From the NCBI GenBank assembly GCA_027563935.2, contig CM050447.1, forward strand, positions 12,678,501 to 12,742,500: a stretch of 64,000 nucleotides of DNA, written 5' to 3'. Shown here in pieces: positions 12,157 through 23,721 of this stretch (position 1 is the first letter of the stretch; each line of letters opens with the position of its first letter). The stretch comes from Costus lasius. Lineage: Eukaryota > Streptophyta > Magnoliopsida > Zingiberales > Costaceae. A program made the translations under genes and the position numbers. A model generated the notes under the pieces. The model was given only the letters and a program-made list of their open reading frames with translations, was not told where the DNA came from and searched no databases.

Positions 12157-13440
12157 TTAGAAGTGTTGGAGGAAGTCATCCGAGTTGGCGATGGAGCCGT
12201 GCAGCGGCCAGGCTGACCGGAGGAGTTTAAGGAGGACCTGTGCCTTCCTCTTCGCCCTGTCCGAGCATCCACCTTGGACCATGAGTAACAAATGGCTAAC
12301 AACGCCGGCGACAACCGCCTCTTTTTGCAGAGTTTCTGACCCACCTAGCACCGCCACCAACGCCCCCGCAGCGTGCTCTGCAGCCCTCCCAGATGCCTTA
12401 CCGGCCATCGCCCTCACCAGCGCCGCCACCGCGGCCGCACCTCCGCCCCATCCAGCCACCACCGCTTCCCTTCCCCCCTCCCCCCGGCAGAGAAGCTCCA
12501 CCGTGGCCAGCGCACGCTCCGCATCGCTTGATGTAAGCTCGCCCACCCTCCCAACTACTGCAGATGCCGCCCCTGCCTCAACCGCTCGGAATCTGTTCTC
12601 CTTCGCCAGGCACAGGGCAAACAGCCCCCGGATCCCCACTCGCACCGCACGAGGGTTTCCCCGCTGCTCTACCAGCGCCACCAGCCCCTCCATCACCCCA
12701 TCAGTTTCCCCAACTGCAGCCCTGGCCTCCGCCGACCGCGCCCCGGCCGCGACAGCCTCAATCACCGCCGCGGCGTTCATCCGCGCCTCCATGGACGGGT
12801 GCGCCCGCACCATCTCACCCAGCCGGCGCAACCGCTCAGGCCGTGCGGCCACCGCCGCACTCTCAGTCTCCGATAGCGGCAGCATGGAAAGCACCGCTAT
12901 TGCCTCCGCCGCTGGCTGGTCGTCGTCCGGACAATCCACCTGCTCCGCCCCCTCGAACGAGATCTCGATGAGGGCCGAACGTGTCTCATGGGTGGATATA
13001 AGCGCGTGATTCTTCTCCGACTCCCGCGCCAAAGCGCGGAGGCGGCGGAGCGAGGCGACTCGAGAGGGCGCGGAGCCCGCAACGTTGCCGGCGGAGGCGG
13101 AGGCCACGAGGGAGCGGACGAGGGCCGGGTCGGCGGGTTGCTTGGGCGTGGGGATCCGCTCCACGCCGAGTGACCGGTGCGCGACGCACCACTCCTGGAT
13201 GAGGCGGCGGAGGGTGTGATTGGGGATGAGGGTGAAGTCGGTGAGCGTCACCCGGGTGACGGGACACGTGGTGTTCCCTGTCGCCACCCACAACTCGATG
13301 CTCGCCCGGTCGTACGTCTGCCCCGTGCACACCGTCACCGGGTCCCTCATAAGCTCCAGCGAGATCGGGCACCGGAAGTGGTGCGGTATCGTCACCCACA
13401 CCAGATCCAGCGGCGTTACGCTCTCCGGCAATGGCATCAC
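12157..13440 (-). CDS. U-box E3 ubiquitin ligase with ARM-like repeats (PUB25/26-like)
   Basis: Single-exon 427-aa plant U-box protein. It transfers ubiquitin from E2 enzymes to substrates; relatives act in defence and cold signalling. The U-box lies at about residues 18-92, with the typical IPHHFRCPISLELMRDPV opening, then TGQTYDR, then LWVATGNTTCPVTR and LIPNHTLRRLIQEWC. The remainder is alanine- and leucine-rich ARM-type helical repeats (for example AEAIAVLSMLPLSE, AEHAAGALVAVLGG, KRKAQVLLKLLRSAW). This is the usual layout and length of the PUB22-26 group. The start was chosen at MMPLPESV because the U-box begins about 17 residues later. Very high GC content, with shadow frames on both strands. 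The frame is intact. Which member of the group it is cannot be settled here. Confidence 0.93.
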   Translation of the reverse strand: MMPLPESVTPLDLVWVTIPHHFRCPISLELMRDPVTVCTGQTYDRASIELWVATGNTTCPVTRVTLTDFTLIPNHTLRRLIQEWCVAHRSLGVERIPTPKQPADPALVRSLVASASAGNVAGSAPSRVASLRRLRALARESEKNHALISTHETRSALIEISFEGAEQVDCPDDDQPAAEAIAVLSMLPLSETESAAVAARPERLRRLGEMVRAHPSMEARMNAAAVIEAVAAGARSAEARAAVGETDGVMEGLVALVEQRGNPRAVRVGIRGLFALCLAKENRFRAVEAGAASAVVGRVGELTSSDAERALATVELLCRGEGGREAVVAGWGGGAAAVAALVRAMAGKASGRAAEHAAGALVAVLGGSETLQKEAVVAGVVSHLLLMVQGGCSDRAKRKAQVLLKLLRSAWPLHGSIANSDDFLQHF

Positions 13441-14974
13441 CGTCTCTCTCTCTCTGCCACTCTTTCTTCTTAATTTCCAAGGTCGTTCTCCTCTGCTCTT
13501 TCGCGGTGATTGGAAGAACCGCTGGCCGAGTCCCTCTTAAGCTCCAAGTCAACACGTGCGGCTCGCCTGCTGTGTCACGTGTGCTTTTCGGCCAATGAGT
13601 GCGCACCGCGGATCGGACGGTGGCGATTGGGGGGGCGCGGTCTTCGAGCCTGATTTGGCTCCCTGTGCAAACATGGATTGGGCCGAGTGAAATGTCGGCA
13701 GTTGCAGCACATCTGGGCCACCCATGACTGAAGGCCGGAAAGGAAGGAGGGCCGTGGTGGCCAGTGGATGCGTCAAAGGGTGGAGAAAGGAAAGGAGGCG
13801 GGCGGTCAAATATCCCGGCAGGCATGCAGAGCCGTGGGGTGCGAACCGTGAAGACTAACACCACCGAGGTTTTGACTGGCACAGAAGCGGCAAGCACGAA
13901 TTTCGACCAATGAGAACGTCATTCGTCATTATAATTGGGCTCGCGAGGAAGAAGCAGGGTGACGCGTCGCGAAATGCTCGGGCGGCGATGGGTCCCGCCG
14001 CGCGCAGGACCACCGCGTGGACTCCCGGGACCGGAGAGCCGAGAGTGTCGCCAGTCAACCCAGCAGGACTGCGTCGGAATACGCGCCGCTGTCCTCGCAC
14101 GTACCGCGGCCTCGCCGCACGTGTTGGCAGCTGCGCCGCCCTGGCTGGGCTTGACTGTCCCGGGAACTGGGAAATTTTAGCCGAATATATGTGAAAGAAG
14201 ACCGCTGCCAACTTGGCAGCAGCTGAATTATCATTGAGAAATCAGCTACATAAAAATCAGTCATTAATTGAATTGCATCAGAGTGGAGAAAACAATGATT
14301 AATCATTAGCTATTTGAAGTCTCAATCGCATAATAGATACTGTTCATACATATGGTTGGTCAACGAGTGGATGATGATGGATTTCACTGTCCAGCAGCAT
14401 TTCAAACCTGGAAGCAGCATTTATTGCCCATGTATTCAAAGGAATATCGATCTGTAGCTGTGGCCTCCGTGGCTCCGCCTCCATCACTTGTTTGAAATAA
14501 ACGCTTGAGACGAACAAGAGCAACTCATAGTTTCGTTCATCAGAGACTAAAAATTTCAAAAGAATGGAAAGCTTTAGATGTCTATCGACAATTTTTCCAA
14601 GGGAGTCGATTTCTTGAAGGTGTCAATCCTCCTAACTAGTTCTACACATTATTATAATAACAACCATAATCATTTGATCTATTAAAGTATCCCAATCATA
14701 AAGAAGTACCAACAAACATTTTGAGAATGATAAGATTCGTTGATAAGTAGAAGATCTTGATCATCACCGTGTCTGAAGTCATGCACTATATGTCGTGAAA
14801 CCTCTAAGTATGGCGTTATAGAATAAGCTTTGAGAATATTGGATTTTGAGGCATAAAACTAGTACTTCCTATATTAACTTATATGGCCACATTTGCAGTC
14901 ACTTTTTGAATGCTTGTTTAATTCAAAATAATTTTATCTGGTGCACGTAAGGTTTGGAAAAAAAGTTTCGTAAC
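13441..14974. other. Promoter side of the U-box gene and intergenic DNA
   Basis: GC-rich 5' flank of the minus-strand U-box gene (to about 14170), then AT-rich DNA up to the tRNA. Open frames here appear on both strands and match nothing recognisable, so none is called. Confidence 0.4.
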
Positions 14975-15046
14975 AGGGCCCAACCGGGTTCGAACCGGTG
15001 ACCTATTGATCTGCAGTCAATTGCTCTACCACTGAGCTATGGACCC
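14975..15046 (-). tRNA. tRNA-Cys (GCA)
   Basis: Read on the minus strand, the sequence folds as a standard cloverleaf. The acceptor stem is GGGTCCA with TGGGCCC, discriminator T. The D arm is AGCTCAGTGGTAGAGC, the anticodon loop is CTGCAGA with anticodon GCA, and the T arm is CCGGTTCGAACCCGG. There is no intron, and CCA is not encoded. The A and B box sequences look intact, so it may be functional. Similarity to an organellar tRNA copy cannot be excluded from the text alone. Confidence 0.95.
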
Positions 15047-16487
15047 GCGTGCTATTTATGTCCTAAACATTTTATTAGTTTGAATATGTAATTGTTTGAA
15101 CGTCCTTTGCCCAATGTTGAACCGGGCTGGAGTGCACTTTGGTAGCCGGGAGAACCTCCGACGACAGACTACCATCGACGAAGCACCGTCACGCCCCCTT
15201 CCCTGCCGCCTCTACTGCTCATCGGACCGGTGAGAACAGTGGAGATCTGGTACTCCGATCATCAAACAGGTAATAGAGGAAGAGACAGTCGCTACTCCCT
15301 CCTTGCTTCCTTATCCCTTTCGTTGCGACTCCAAATCTTCTCTCTGTTCCATGTCTTCCCAGATCCCTTCCACACGCGCGCCAATTCTATGTCCTTTGTT
15401 CGATGGCCTTACTCTTTTCTTCTGTTGATAGTCATGGCATTATTGTAGGATTTCTCTATTGGATCGGTTGTTGTAACAAAGGTCTCGACCGTTCGACATA
15501 GCCTGCGCATTCCTCGCGTCGGCCTTTTGTTTGACCCATTGGATGCTGCATTGTTATTACGATTCTCATGTTATGATTTGGATTTAATTCTTGTAATTGC
15601 ATAATCATACTTGGCTAATGCACCAGCTGAAAGGATCTGAGCTTTGTTCAAGGCTGTATTGAGATGACTCCTCTTCGAGATGGTAGTGTTTATGCTCTGC
15701 AGACCAATATATGAACATGGTCCGGTATTATTTGAATATACTTTGATAAAATTGATATAACTAATAAAGGCATGATCATTATTATACAGATTACTTTACC
15801 TGCGTTGATGTATTGAATTGCATAAATAATTTCCCAAGAGTTTGGTTAGATTCATTCTCATAGTAATCCCCAGTCAAGGTGTCTTAGTCGATAAGGGACA
15901 GCTTTGGTGCATGTGAGACTGGTGTATGGGCTGGTTAAGTGCTAGGCACAGTAACGCAGACATACAGGTGCTTTAGCATTAGTTGCACTGGAGTGACCCA
16001 CCGTGAGGATTGACTTGTCCAATCAACAAGTCAATCTCACATGTAAGAGGTTTGCATTGATCCTTAGACTTGATGTATTCATGTCTAGATATGATGACAG
16101 GTGTGTTTTGATACAGTCTTACATCTCTCCGTAAATGGGTGATCAAAACGGCTGTCATTGGGCATATCATAAGTCATATAGAGATATGAATGACTAATAG
16201 TAGGATTTGTCATTTCATTGATTGGAAGCTTGATATACATCTTGGGGCGCCCCACCTCATTGGTGCATGACAGGAATGTATGGCCATACTGTTTGAGTCA
16301 TGACCAATAGATTGGATTAATAAATATGTGACTAATCCAATGGCGATATATTAGTTTAGACAAAGGGATCTAATGCATGGGAATCCTCAGTGCTTTATTA
16401 GGGAGTTGTTGCCAGATGACTTTAGTCCTATGACATGGGTAGTAGTGATGTGTTGCTAGATACCTCTCACTACTTATGATGTTTAAT

Positions 16488-17885
16488 TGATGTGATCCGC
16501 AAGTGCACGGATAAATCGAAGTAATAAAAATATCGATCTCACAGAGACCAATGACCAAGTACCAACTTATCTTATGATCGTTAGCTAGATAATTCAAAAA
16601 AAAGGTTGGATTTTTGTAAAAGAGAAAATGAAAATACGAATAGGTTGCAATCAAATTATGGATAATCAGGACTTCGGGTTCACCGCACAATGTTTCATGA
16701 CTTATTATAATTAAAATATCTTAAGAAGGATTTACTGTGTTGAAGGGGATTTATCCGCATGTACAGATTGCCCCCTCTCAGCAGTACAATCCGGTGTCTA
16801 TCCGAATTAATCCCCTACTCTCGTGGTTATTAACTCAAGATAAACCCAATGAGTTCTTGACAAATCAATAAAATCCCTCAAGCCAATTTGAACTACTCTA
16901 GTGTTCAAATCAACTTGTCCAACTATTATAGGTCCGACATCACAATTCACTTCTCAGTTCTTCTTGTGATGTCTAAGACATGAAAATCATGGCCACTAAT
17001 TATCATGTAATAAGCACAACAATAATTGAATCTAACAAGAGCAAATAACTTCATAAGATGGTATTAAACGATCAAGTCATGAAAACAAAGAGGGCTACCC
17101 CTTAATCCTGAAGAAAAAGTTACACTAGCATGGTGTTCATGTTCATGTTGTAAAAATCGATGTTTTGATTACAAAATTGACAAATAAAAATAAAAATCAA
17201 TAAGGAGGATGTAGTATGATGCTCCCTCGTGAAGGTCGACGCCAATCGGCCGGAAAAATAGAGTTTTTCCGGTGAAGAAATGCCTCCCGCCGCCGGTTGC
17301 CCTAATTTTTCCCCCTTTGTCGATTTCACCTTGAATCCTTGCCAAAAAGCCCTAATAATTGCTCCTTATGTTGCTTAAATAGTTCCCCATCATCTAATTA
17401 GGGTTTCCCCAAAATTTGGCTCGAAAACAGGTCAAATCGGATGAGAAATGAAGTCAAAACCGAAACTGGCGGACAAAATTACGGCCATAAAAATTTTCAC
17501 GGGCGGCCATATTTTCTTCTATTCAATTCTGGGTTAAAAATACGGCTGTGAAAATTTTCACGGGCAGGCCGTAAAACTCTCTGTGAAAAAGTCAAAAAGA
17601 CCGTAATTATTTTCACGGGCGGGGTGTATTTTTCAAACTTGCTCCGATTCTCATGAAATTTGGCAGGTGACTTCGTCTCGGCGTCTGGAATCTATTCGTG
17701 CACTTGGATCTTTCAAAATCCATCAAAATTTGGTCATTTGCACCTAAAATATGACAAAAGTGAACAGAGGTGAAGATTCCGAACAAACAAAAGGATTTAA
17801 ACCAAAATGAGTAAGAACATGATAGAAAAGAGAGATATTTTGTAGTAAAAGCATAATAAAAATTCTATATAAATGCATGTCATCA
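16488..17885. mobile_element. Nested solo LTR, 1398 bp, TSD TTAAT
   Basis: It starts TGATGTGATCCGCAAGTGC and ends ATGCATGTCATCA. The 5-bp repeat TTAAT flanks it (16483-16487 and 17886-17890). It lies inside the outer solo LTR, so it inserted later. It shares its start, an early CGCAAG...ACGG...TCGAT block and the TACGGCC/TAATTACGG-type interior with the solo LTR at 48704-50527, so both belong to one family. No coding domains. Confidence 0.85.
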
Positions 17886-18109
17886 TTAATCATCATTGTC
17901 ATTGTTATATGGATCATACGGGGTCACACGCAATAGACTCTTGATGTTATTTTTTTGATCTGAATATCTTGGAATATATTTGAGTTCATTCTGATTCTGA
18001 GTCCAAGATAGATTCATGGTTGAATCTGAGTCCAATTGGGATTCATGGGTTTATGTATATCCTGGCCAAGTTTGTACTCTGTATGGGAGTTGGACTTGGA
18101 CTTGGGACT

Positions 18110-18620
18110 ATAAACTATGTTGGATTCAAATTCTAATTAGGAATTGGAATCCTATTCCAACTAGGAGTTGGAATCCTAATTCTATTAGGAATTGGAATCC
18201 TAGTCCAACTAGGAGTTGGAATCCTAATTTAATTAAGAATTAGAATCCTATTCCAACTAGGAGTTGGAATCCTAATTATACTAGGAGTTTGAATCCTAAT
18301 CCAATTAGGATTCAAATCCTAATAAGAATTTGGTTTTGGATAAGGCCTATAGTTGTTGGGCGCAAATCCTATTTCAACTAGGATTCGAATCCTAATAGGA
18401 ATTCGATTTAGATAAGGCCTATTATGTTGGGCGCAAATCCTATATCCAATAAGGATTTAATTCATGGGCTTAATTAGTATTGAAATCCAAATCCAATTAG
18501 GAGTTAAGGATTTAATCTAATTATGGTAAATTAGAATCCTAATGGGAGTAGGATTTATGTTTGGCGCATGACTTAATTTCATATATGGAATTTGCGCAAA
18601 TTACTTGTATGAATCCTAAT
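18110..18620. repeat. Degenerate palindromic GGAATCCTAATT repeats
   Basis: Units like TAGGAGTTGGAATCCTAATT and their reverse complements alternate at irregular spacing, many times over about 500 bp. The block lies within the outer solo LTR and looks like an expanded part of it. A short open frame across it (N-P-N-S-I-R-N-W-type repeats) reflects the repeat, not a gene. Confidence 0.6.
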
Positions 18621-21600
18621 GGAATTTGGTTTCCATAGTTGGAAACCACCTTGGATGCATGGGCTGGTATAAAAGGCATATAAAACTTGATTAATTCAAG
18701 TAGGATATGCACCAACCTCATATGGAAAGTCCAAATAATAATTGAACTCATAATCCCTCTCTTGATAAGGCAAGAAGATAGATTATTTCTATTCTTCAAA
18801 TATGCGGCAATTCAAGAGGGATGGTGGCTGAACTCTTATGGCAATTCCTTGGAAGAATTGCGCCAAGAGCATAGAAGGAAAGAAGAGGGGTGGTGAGGCT
18901 TGGATGGCTATAAAACAAAGGGGTAGTATGTGCCCCTCTTAGTGTGCAGAATTTCTTCAAAAAGCAAGGCAGCTTCCACCAACAAGTTGAGCAAGCTTTG
19001 AAGCCCTAGCTGCCTTCTTCTTCTTGTGTTGCGCCACCTTCCTCATCTTTTTTTTTGTTGGGCAAAAGTCTCCAAGAAAGAAGACTTGTTGGCGTGAAGA
19101 GCAAAGGAGGAAGAAGAAGGAGAATCCAGGAGGTGATCTTCTCTTCCCGAGGCTAGCACCAAGTGTGGAAGGGAGCAACGTTGAGAAGGTCGACACGTGG
19201 ATACTTCTAGAAGACGAGCGCTTGATCGTCTACATCCTTGTTTCATCAACTAGACAAGTAAAAGAGGTACCATCTCTAACACATCCTTGTGTTCTCTCTC
19301 GCATGGATCCTTGGGAAAGGAATATGTTTCGGATATAATGCTTCTTCCGCTGCATCTTGGGACTGCAAAAATTTTAAATTACACCGGTATTCCCTAACAC
19401 GAGATTCCTTTTTATTTGTTTAGGGGAAATTCAGGATTCAGTAAGCTTTCCGTTTTGATTAATTTTTGTTTGCATTGCTAATTGCTGGACATCGTGGTTC
19501 ATTGCTTGAGGAATGTTATAAGAGTTTTTTTTCCTTTTATTTCACTGCCTATGATTAACACAGTAATTAGTAGATCTGGATTTTCCAGCGAGAGCGAGAA
19601 CGAACTTACATGATCATATGAGCCTTCACTAATCGGTCTATGATATGCACGGGGATGATGATCGAATTTTCAGATATGAAACTAATATTAGAAACTTATC
19701 TGTTGCAAGGATATTGTGAGTATATAACGCACTTCTCTTTTGTAAACTGTTGAGAACATTACATAACAGATGGCATGGTGGTCATTCTTCTGTTTTTGAA
19801 CATTTGTTATTAGAATATATTGTGGCAATGCTCTGAAAATAATTGCAAGAAGGCAGATTTTATGAGCAAAATTAAATCTGACTAGTATAAAATCAAGTGA
19901 GTAATATTTTTAACCATAATATTTTGATTACTAGGAATTTTACTACATTGATCGCTAAGGACCAGTACAAATCCAAGCAGGAATTTGTATTTAGACCAAT
20001 AAAAATGACTGATGTGAATTAGTACCAAGTGTCCCGATACATCTTTTGCTGGGTGGTTTACTAATAATGGCAGATGTACGAAGTTGTGCTGAGTAAGTAG
20101 GCTTATTTTCTTTGACCGTAGCATACCATCTACTTCGTTTTAACAAAGAAGGCATGTGAACAAGAAAAAAGAAAAGAGTCTAATGGAGCAATTTGAATAA
20201 CAATTATGAGAAAGGGAGATGGATCACAATTTAACAAGAAAGACAAAGAAGAGAAAGACCAGAAAAGTGAGCTATGAAAGTCTCTTTCTCTATCTCATCT
20301 TCCATACTCTAGTTGTTTGACATTCTGGTGGCTATATCAAAAGTTATAGTTACATATTTCTTCAACCCTCTTTGGTTAAAGAGATTTTCTTTTTTCTTCA
20401 ATTGTTGCAGCGGTGATTTATGACATATACAAGTAGATTTTCTAGGAGCTTTACGGGTGATGATTTATTCTTCAACTGTTTCCCTGGATGCAGATTGACA
20501 AACTGCCAGCTAGTTTTCACCAATGGGAACATATGCCTACAGAGACTGGAGAGCATATACAAGTAGATTTTACTGTCATTTTACGTCCAGAATTTCACTT
20601 TTAGAAGGCCTAAAGGTTTTAATTCTCTAGGTTGACACCATCAGGAACGCCCTACAAGCTGAAACCAAGCGCAAGTCACTCACTCCCAATATAAATGGTG
20701 TTCACAAAAAACTTATGAGACTTCCAAATGACACTGCTTCTAAGGTTGGAGGTTCAATTCCCGTGTCACACGACAACCATGAATTCATCTCTTCACAATC
20801 AGATAGGCAGCGACTCCTATTTAAGTAATTTATTAGTCATCTCTAATTTTATTCCTGTGTTCACTTTTGAATCAAGAACCAATTGTTGACAATCTTTTTG
20901 TTCTGCACTTTTCAAAAATTGCTGACTGTACAACTTCTTTACACTTCCTTGAACATGCATTTGCTTTGTCTGACATTGCATTTTATTTTATCTAACCGTT
21001 TAATTTGATATCCAAATTTGCATAACAAGGTCTGCCAATGCTGAATTTTAAAAGTTTTGTCAGCTAAAGGTTGGAGAGGGTGATCTAACAATATTTTACA
21101 TATACGAGGGCTTGAAAAGTTGTTCCTACAGCATTCATTCATGTGAAGTTTCTTTTTCTTTTTATAATCAGGGGGTTTGGTTGCAATAAACAATGAGCAT
21201 ACTGATTACGGAGAGGATCCATCTTTTTTTAAAATGATCTGGGACCTTGAACACATTTATATATTTATTTGAAATTGATTTCTTTCTAATGTTCTGATAA
21301 AGTTCGATTAATTTTTTTTTCCCTTGGTATAATCATAGATGACTTTGCCATCCTCCCGGCAGCAGGATGAACTCAGTGCTACTGTCCAGAGAATAGGCGG
21401 CATAGGCCTTACTATACATGATGAATTAGTTGGGCAGTTGTGGCAAAATAATACTGCATCAAATTTCCCATGGAGCTGCCAAGAATCCTAAGCGCCCCCT
21501 GTAATTTGAAAACCGAATCCTAAAGTATTCTGCTTTTGCGAATCTCACAAAAATAAACAATAACAAACGTTTGTTATTTTTTTTATATTCATAATCAAGT

Positions 21601-21639
21601 AAACTTTATCTACGATCATGAATATTAAAAAAAATCATA

Positions 21640-22260
21640 AATACAATCTCCATAATCGTTGATATTTATTTATAATAGATATTTATTTGTAACGAATATT
21701 TATTTATAATATATTTTAAAAAATCATGGAGACAGTTTTTATGATCGTGGATATTAAAAAAAATTGCGGATATAATTTATATGATCGTGGATATAGCCTG
21801 TGTGATCGTGGATATTAAAAAAAATTATGGATACAACTTGCATGATCTTGAATATAGTTTGCATAATCATAGATATTAAAAAAAATTGTGGATACAGTCT
21901 GTGTGATCGTGGATACAGTCTGCATAAATCGTGGATATAGCATATATTATCATGTATAAAGTCTACATTATCGTGGATGCAGCCTGTATTATCGTGAATA
22001 CAGCCTGCATTATCATGGATGCAACCTGTATTATCGTGGATACAACCTGCATTATCGTGGATGCAGTCTGCATTATCGTGGATATAGCTTGTATTATCGT
22101 GGATGCAGCCTGTATTATTGTGAATACAACCTGCATTATCGTGGATGCAGCCTGCATTATCATGGATGCAGCTTGTATTATGGTGGATATGGCCTGTATT
22201 ATCATGAATACAACTTGTATTATTATGGATTCAATTCATATTAGGATACAGCCTATACTC
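21640..22260. repeat. 21-bp minisatellite in the SYP61 pseudogene
   Basis: The best part (about 21960-22240) is a tandem array of a 21-bp unit close to CCTGTATTATCGTGGATGCA plus one base. To the left the units are more decayed and spaced by TTAAAAAAAATT-type runs. The array is open in one plus frame (repeating A-C-I-I-V-D-A) and in one minus frame because 21 is a multiple of three. It lies in the interval where the missing SNARE-helix exon sequence would be expected. Confidence 0.75.
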
Positions 22261-22909
22261 AGGATCCTCGTTCATGTACGGAGATTTCTATTATATATCA
22301 TTTCATGGAAGTATTTGCTGCGTAAGTAAATTTCCACTGAAGAACTCATCGGTGTTGCAAACTCAACTACTATCCAAATGCTGTTTAGATTTTATAATTA
22401 CTTTGGAAATTGCGAAGCTTTAAATGAGATTTTGATCTGGGAGATTGCTCGTCCTTATATTGGAATATAGTTTGGTTTTGTGCTTTGTGGTTTCTATTAA
22501 ATTGAATCACGAATGAACCAACTTAAAATATTAATTTTAAATTAATATTTGTTTTTTATGTATTGTAGAAGAAGATTTTAATAGTAAAATAGAAAAAAAA
22601 ATAGAAAACACATTGAATTTATATGCATTGTTTAGTATTGATAGATTGTTTTCTTAATTTTTTTTTTTTCTATTTTTGATATTTGCCAAACTTTGTACTC
22701 AAATTGGGCCATGAATTTTTACTGTTCGTGAAAGTGAAATTTTATTTATATTGTTATCCTATTTTTATGGTGCAAATAGTGTAAAGCAACTATTTCAGAA
22801 AAAAGTTGCTGTGGTGATGAAGAAGGCTGGTGCCAATGGCCAAATAATGCTGATAGGATTCTTGATTGTGCTCTTCATAATTCTTTTTGTTTTGGTTTTG
22901 TTCACGTAA

Positions 22910-23666
22910 AAAATAATGGTTTTTTTTTTTCTTTTTGTTGCTAAACAAAATTGGCTTTAACGAACAACTAATGGATATATAGATGTAAAAACTTGTCTGA
23001 CGAAAGGGATTCTCTGGCATAAAAGAAAGTTACTAAAACCGTACGGGTTTGTCTTGGATACCTACCAATAAAATATGCATGAAGTGTTATGGCTGTACAT
23101 TTTGTAGGCTGCTAGTTGCAATTTTTAGGTTGTAAGATACCAGTTACGAAGTATATAAATGCTTCGTACTGTTTATGATCAAATTACGACATATGAGCTG
23201 TTTTTAGTAATTCAATTATATCTTTGCATGTTATTTTGCCAAGAGATGTTGCAGTCTGAGTTCTTAAACCTATGGCTTCTGGAGTCTTCTTGAATTTCTA
23301 TGCTGATTTGCATATTCTGTCATTGCAATTCCTACTTACTTTCACCTGTGTATTCTCTTAGACCTATCTAATATGTCTCTGATCTCCGCATTTTATTCTG
23401 AGCGTAGCAGCTACATTTAAATGCGTCCCCTCAGTCGCAGAAGGTAAAGAACTACTCGAGCATTAATTCAAGAGCTTAAGTTGCTCCTTCGGTTAATTAC
23501 TTCCACCATGAACTAAAAACCTTCATTTTCCATAATTAATTAGATTTCGGCGCCCCTGCATGAAATTAAACAGCTTGCTCCATCTCCCACTCCGTTCTGA
23601 ACTAACGTTTGTAATCAGAGCTCACCGTCTCTTCGTCTCCTGCAAAACCGCCCCTTCGATCGCAAC
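22910..23666. other. Spacer and EC1-like promoter region
   Basis: 3' flank of the SYP61 remnant followed by upstream DNA of the egg-cell gene. No gene is seen. Confidence 0.4.
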
Positions 23667-23673
23667 TATAAAT
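23667..23673 (+). promoter_or_regulatory. TATA box of the EC1-like gene
   Basis: TATAAAT lies 55 bp upstream of the chosen ATG at 23722, a plausible distance for a short 5' leader. Called from motif and position only. Confidence 0.5.
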
Positions 23674-23721
23674 CAATCCAGTAGCGAGCAGCAAGAACCC
23701 ATCAATCTGACAATCAGCACC

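Larger units (their letters stand above)
15681..19399. mobile_element. Solo LTR split by a second LTR, TSD CGAGA
   Basis: The outer LTR is about 2.3 kb once the nested element is removed. It begins TGGTAGTG and ends ATTCCCTAACA. CGAGA flanks it at 15676-15680 and 19400-19404. The ends are confirmed by the host: removing it and one CGAGA rejoins SYP61 exon 1. Features include a hairpin at 16002-16040 (GTGAGGATTGACTTGT against ACAAGTCAATCTCAC), a run of degenerate palindromic repeats at 18110-18620, and a TATA-like GGCTATAAAACAAAGG near 18908. No coding domain was seen. Probably Ty1/copia type by general look; the lineage is uncertain. Confidence 0.82.
15664..22909 (+). pseudogene. SYP61: SYP61-like t-SNARE gene, broken by LTR insertion and deletions
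   Basis: SYP61 is a trans-Golgi/endosomal Qc-SNARE; this copy is dead. Exon 1 starts ATG at 15664 (MTPLRDSF...), is split after 15680 by a solo LTR, and resumes at 19405-19440 (...EIQDS). It has a stop where Lys is expected and a one-base deletion. Exon 2 is 20494-20562 (IDKLPASFHQWEHMPTETGE). Exon 3 is 20631-20825 (VDTIRNALQAETKRK...SQSDRQRLLFK); the donor after it has lost its GT position. About 55 residues expected between these two exons are missing. Exon 4, from about 21363, has DELSATVQRIGGIGLTIHDE, then runs into unrelated sequence and a stop; the rest of the SNARE helix is gone. The last exon, 22799-22909, keeps KKVAVVMKKAGANGQIM and the C-terminal membrane anchor. Assignment rests on recalled SYP61 family sequence. 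Confidence 0.85.

Noticed and set aside
12185..13540. Plus-strand open frames opposite the U-box gene
   Set aside because: They are shadows of the GC-rich minus-strand coding sequence, which has a clear U-box and ARM repeats.
16002..16040. Hairpin as an independent small-RNA locus
   Set aside because: It lies in the outer LTR and short palindromes are common there; no separate evidence.
21931..22329. 132-aa repeated A-C-I-I-V-D-A protein
   Set aside because: It is the translation of a 21-bp minisatellite and is open on both strands.
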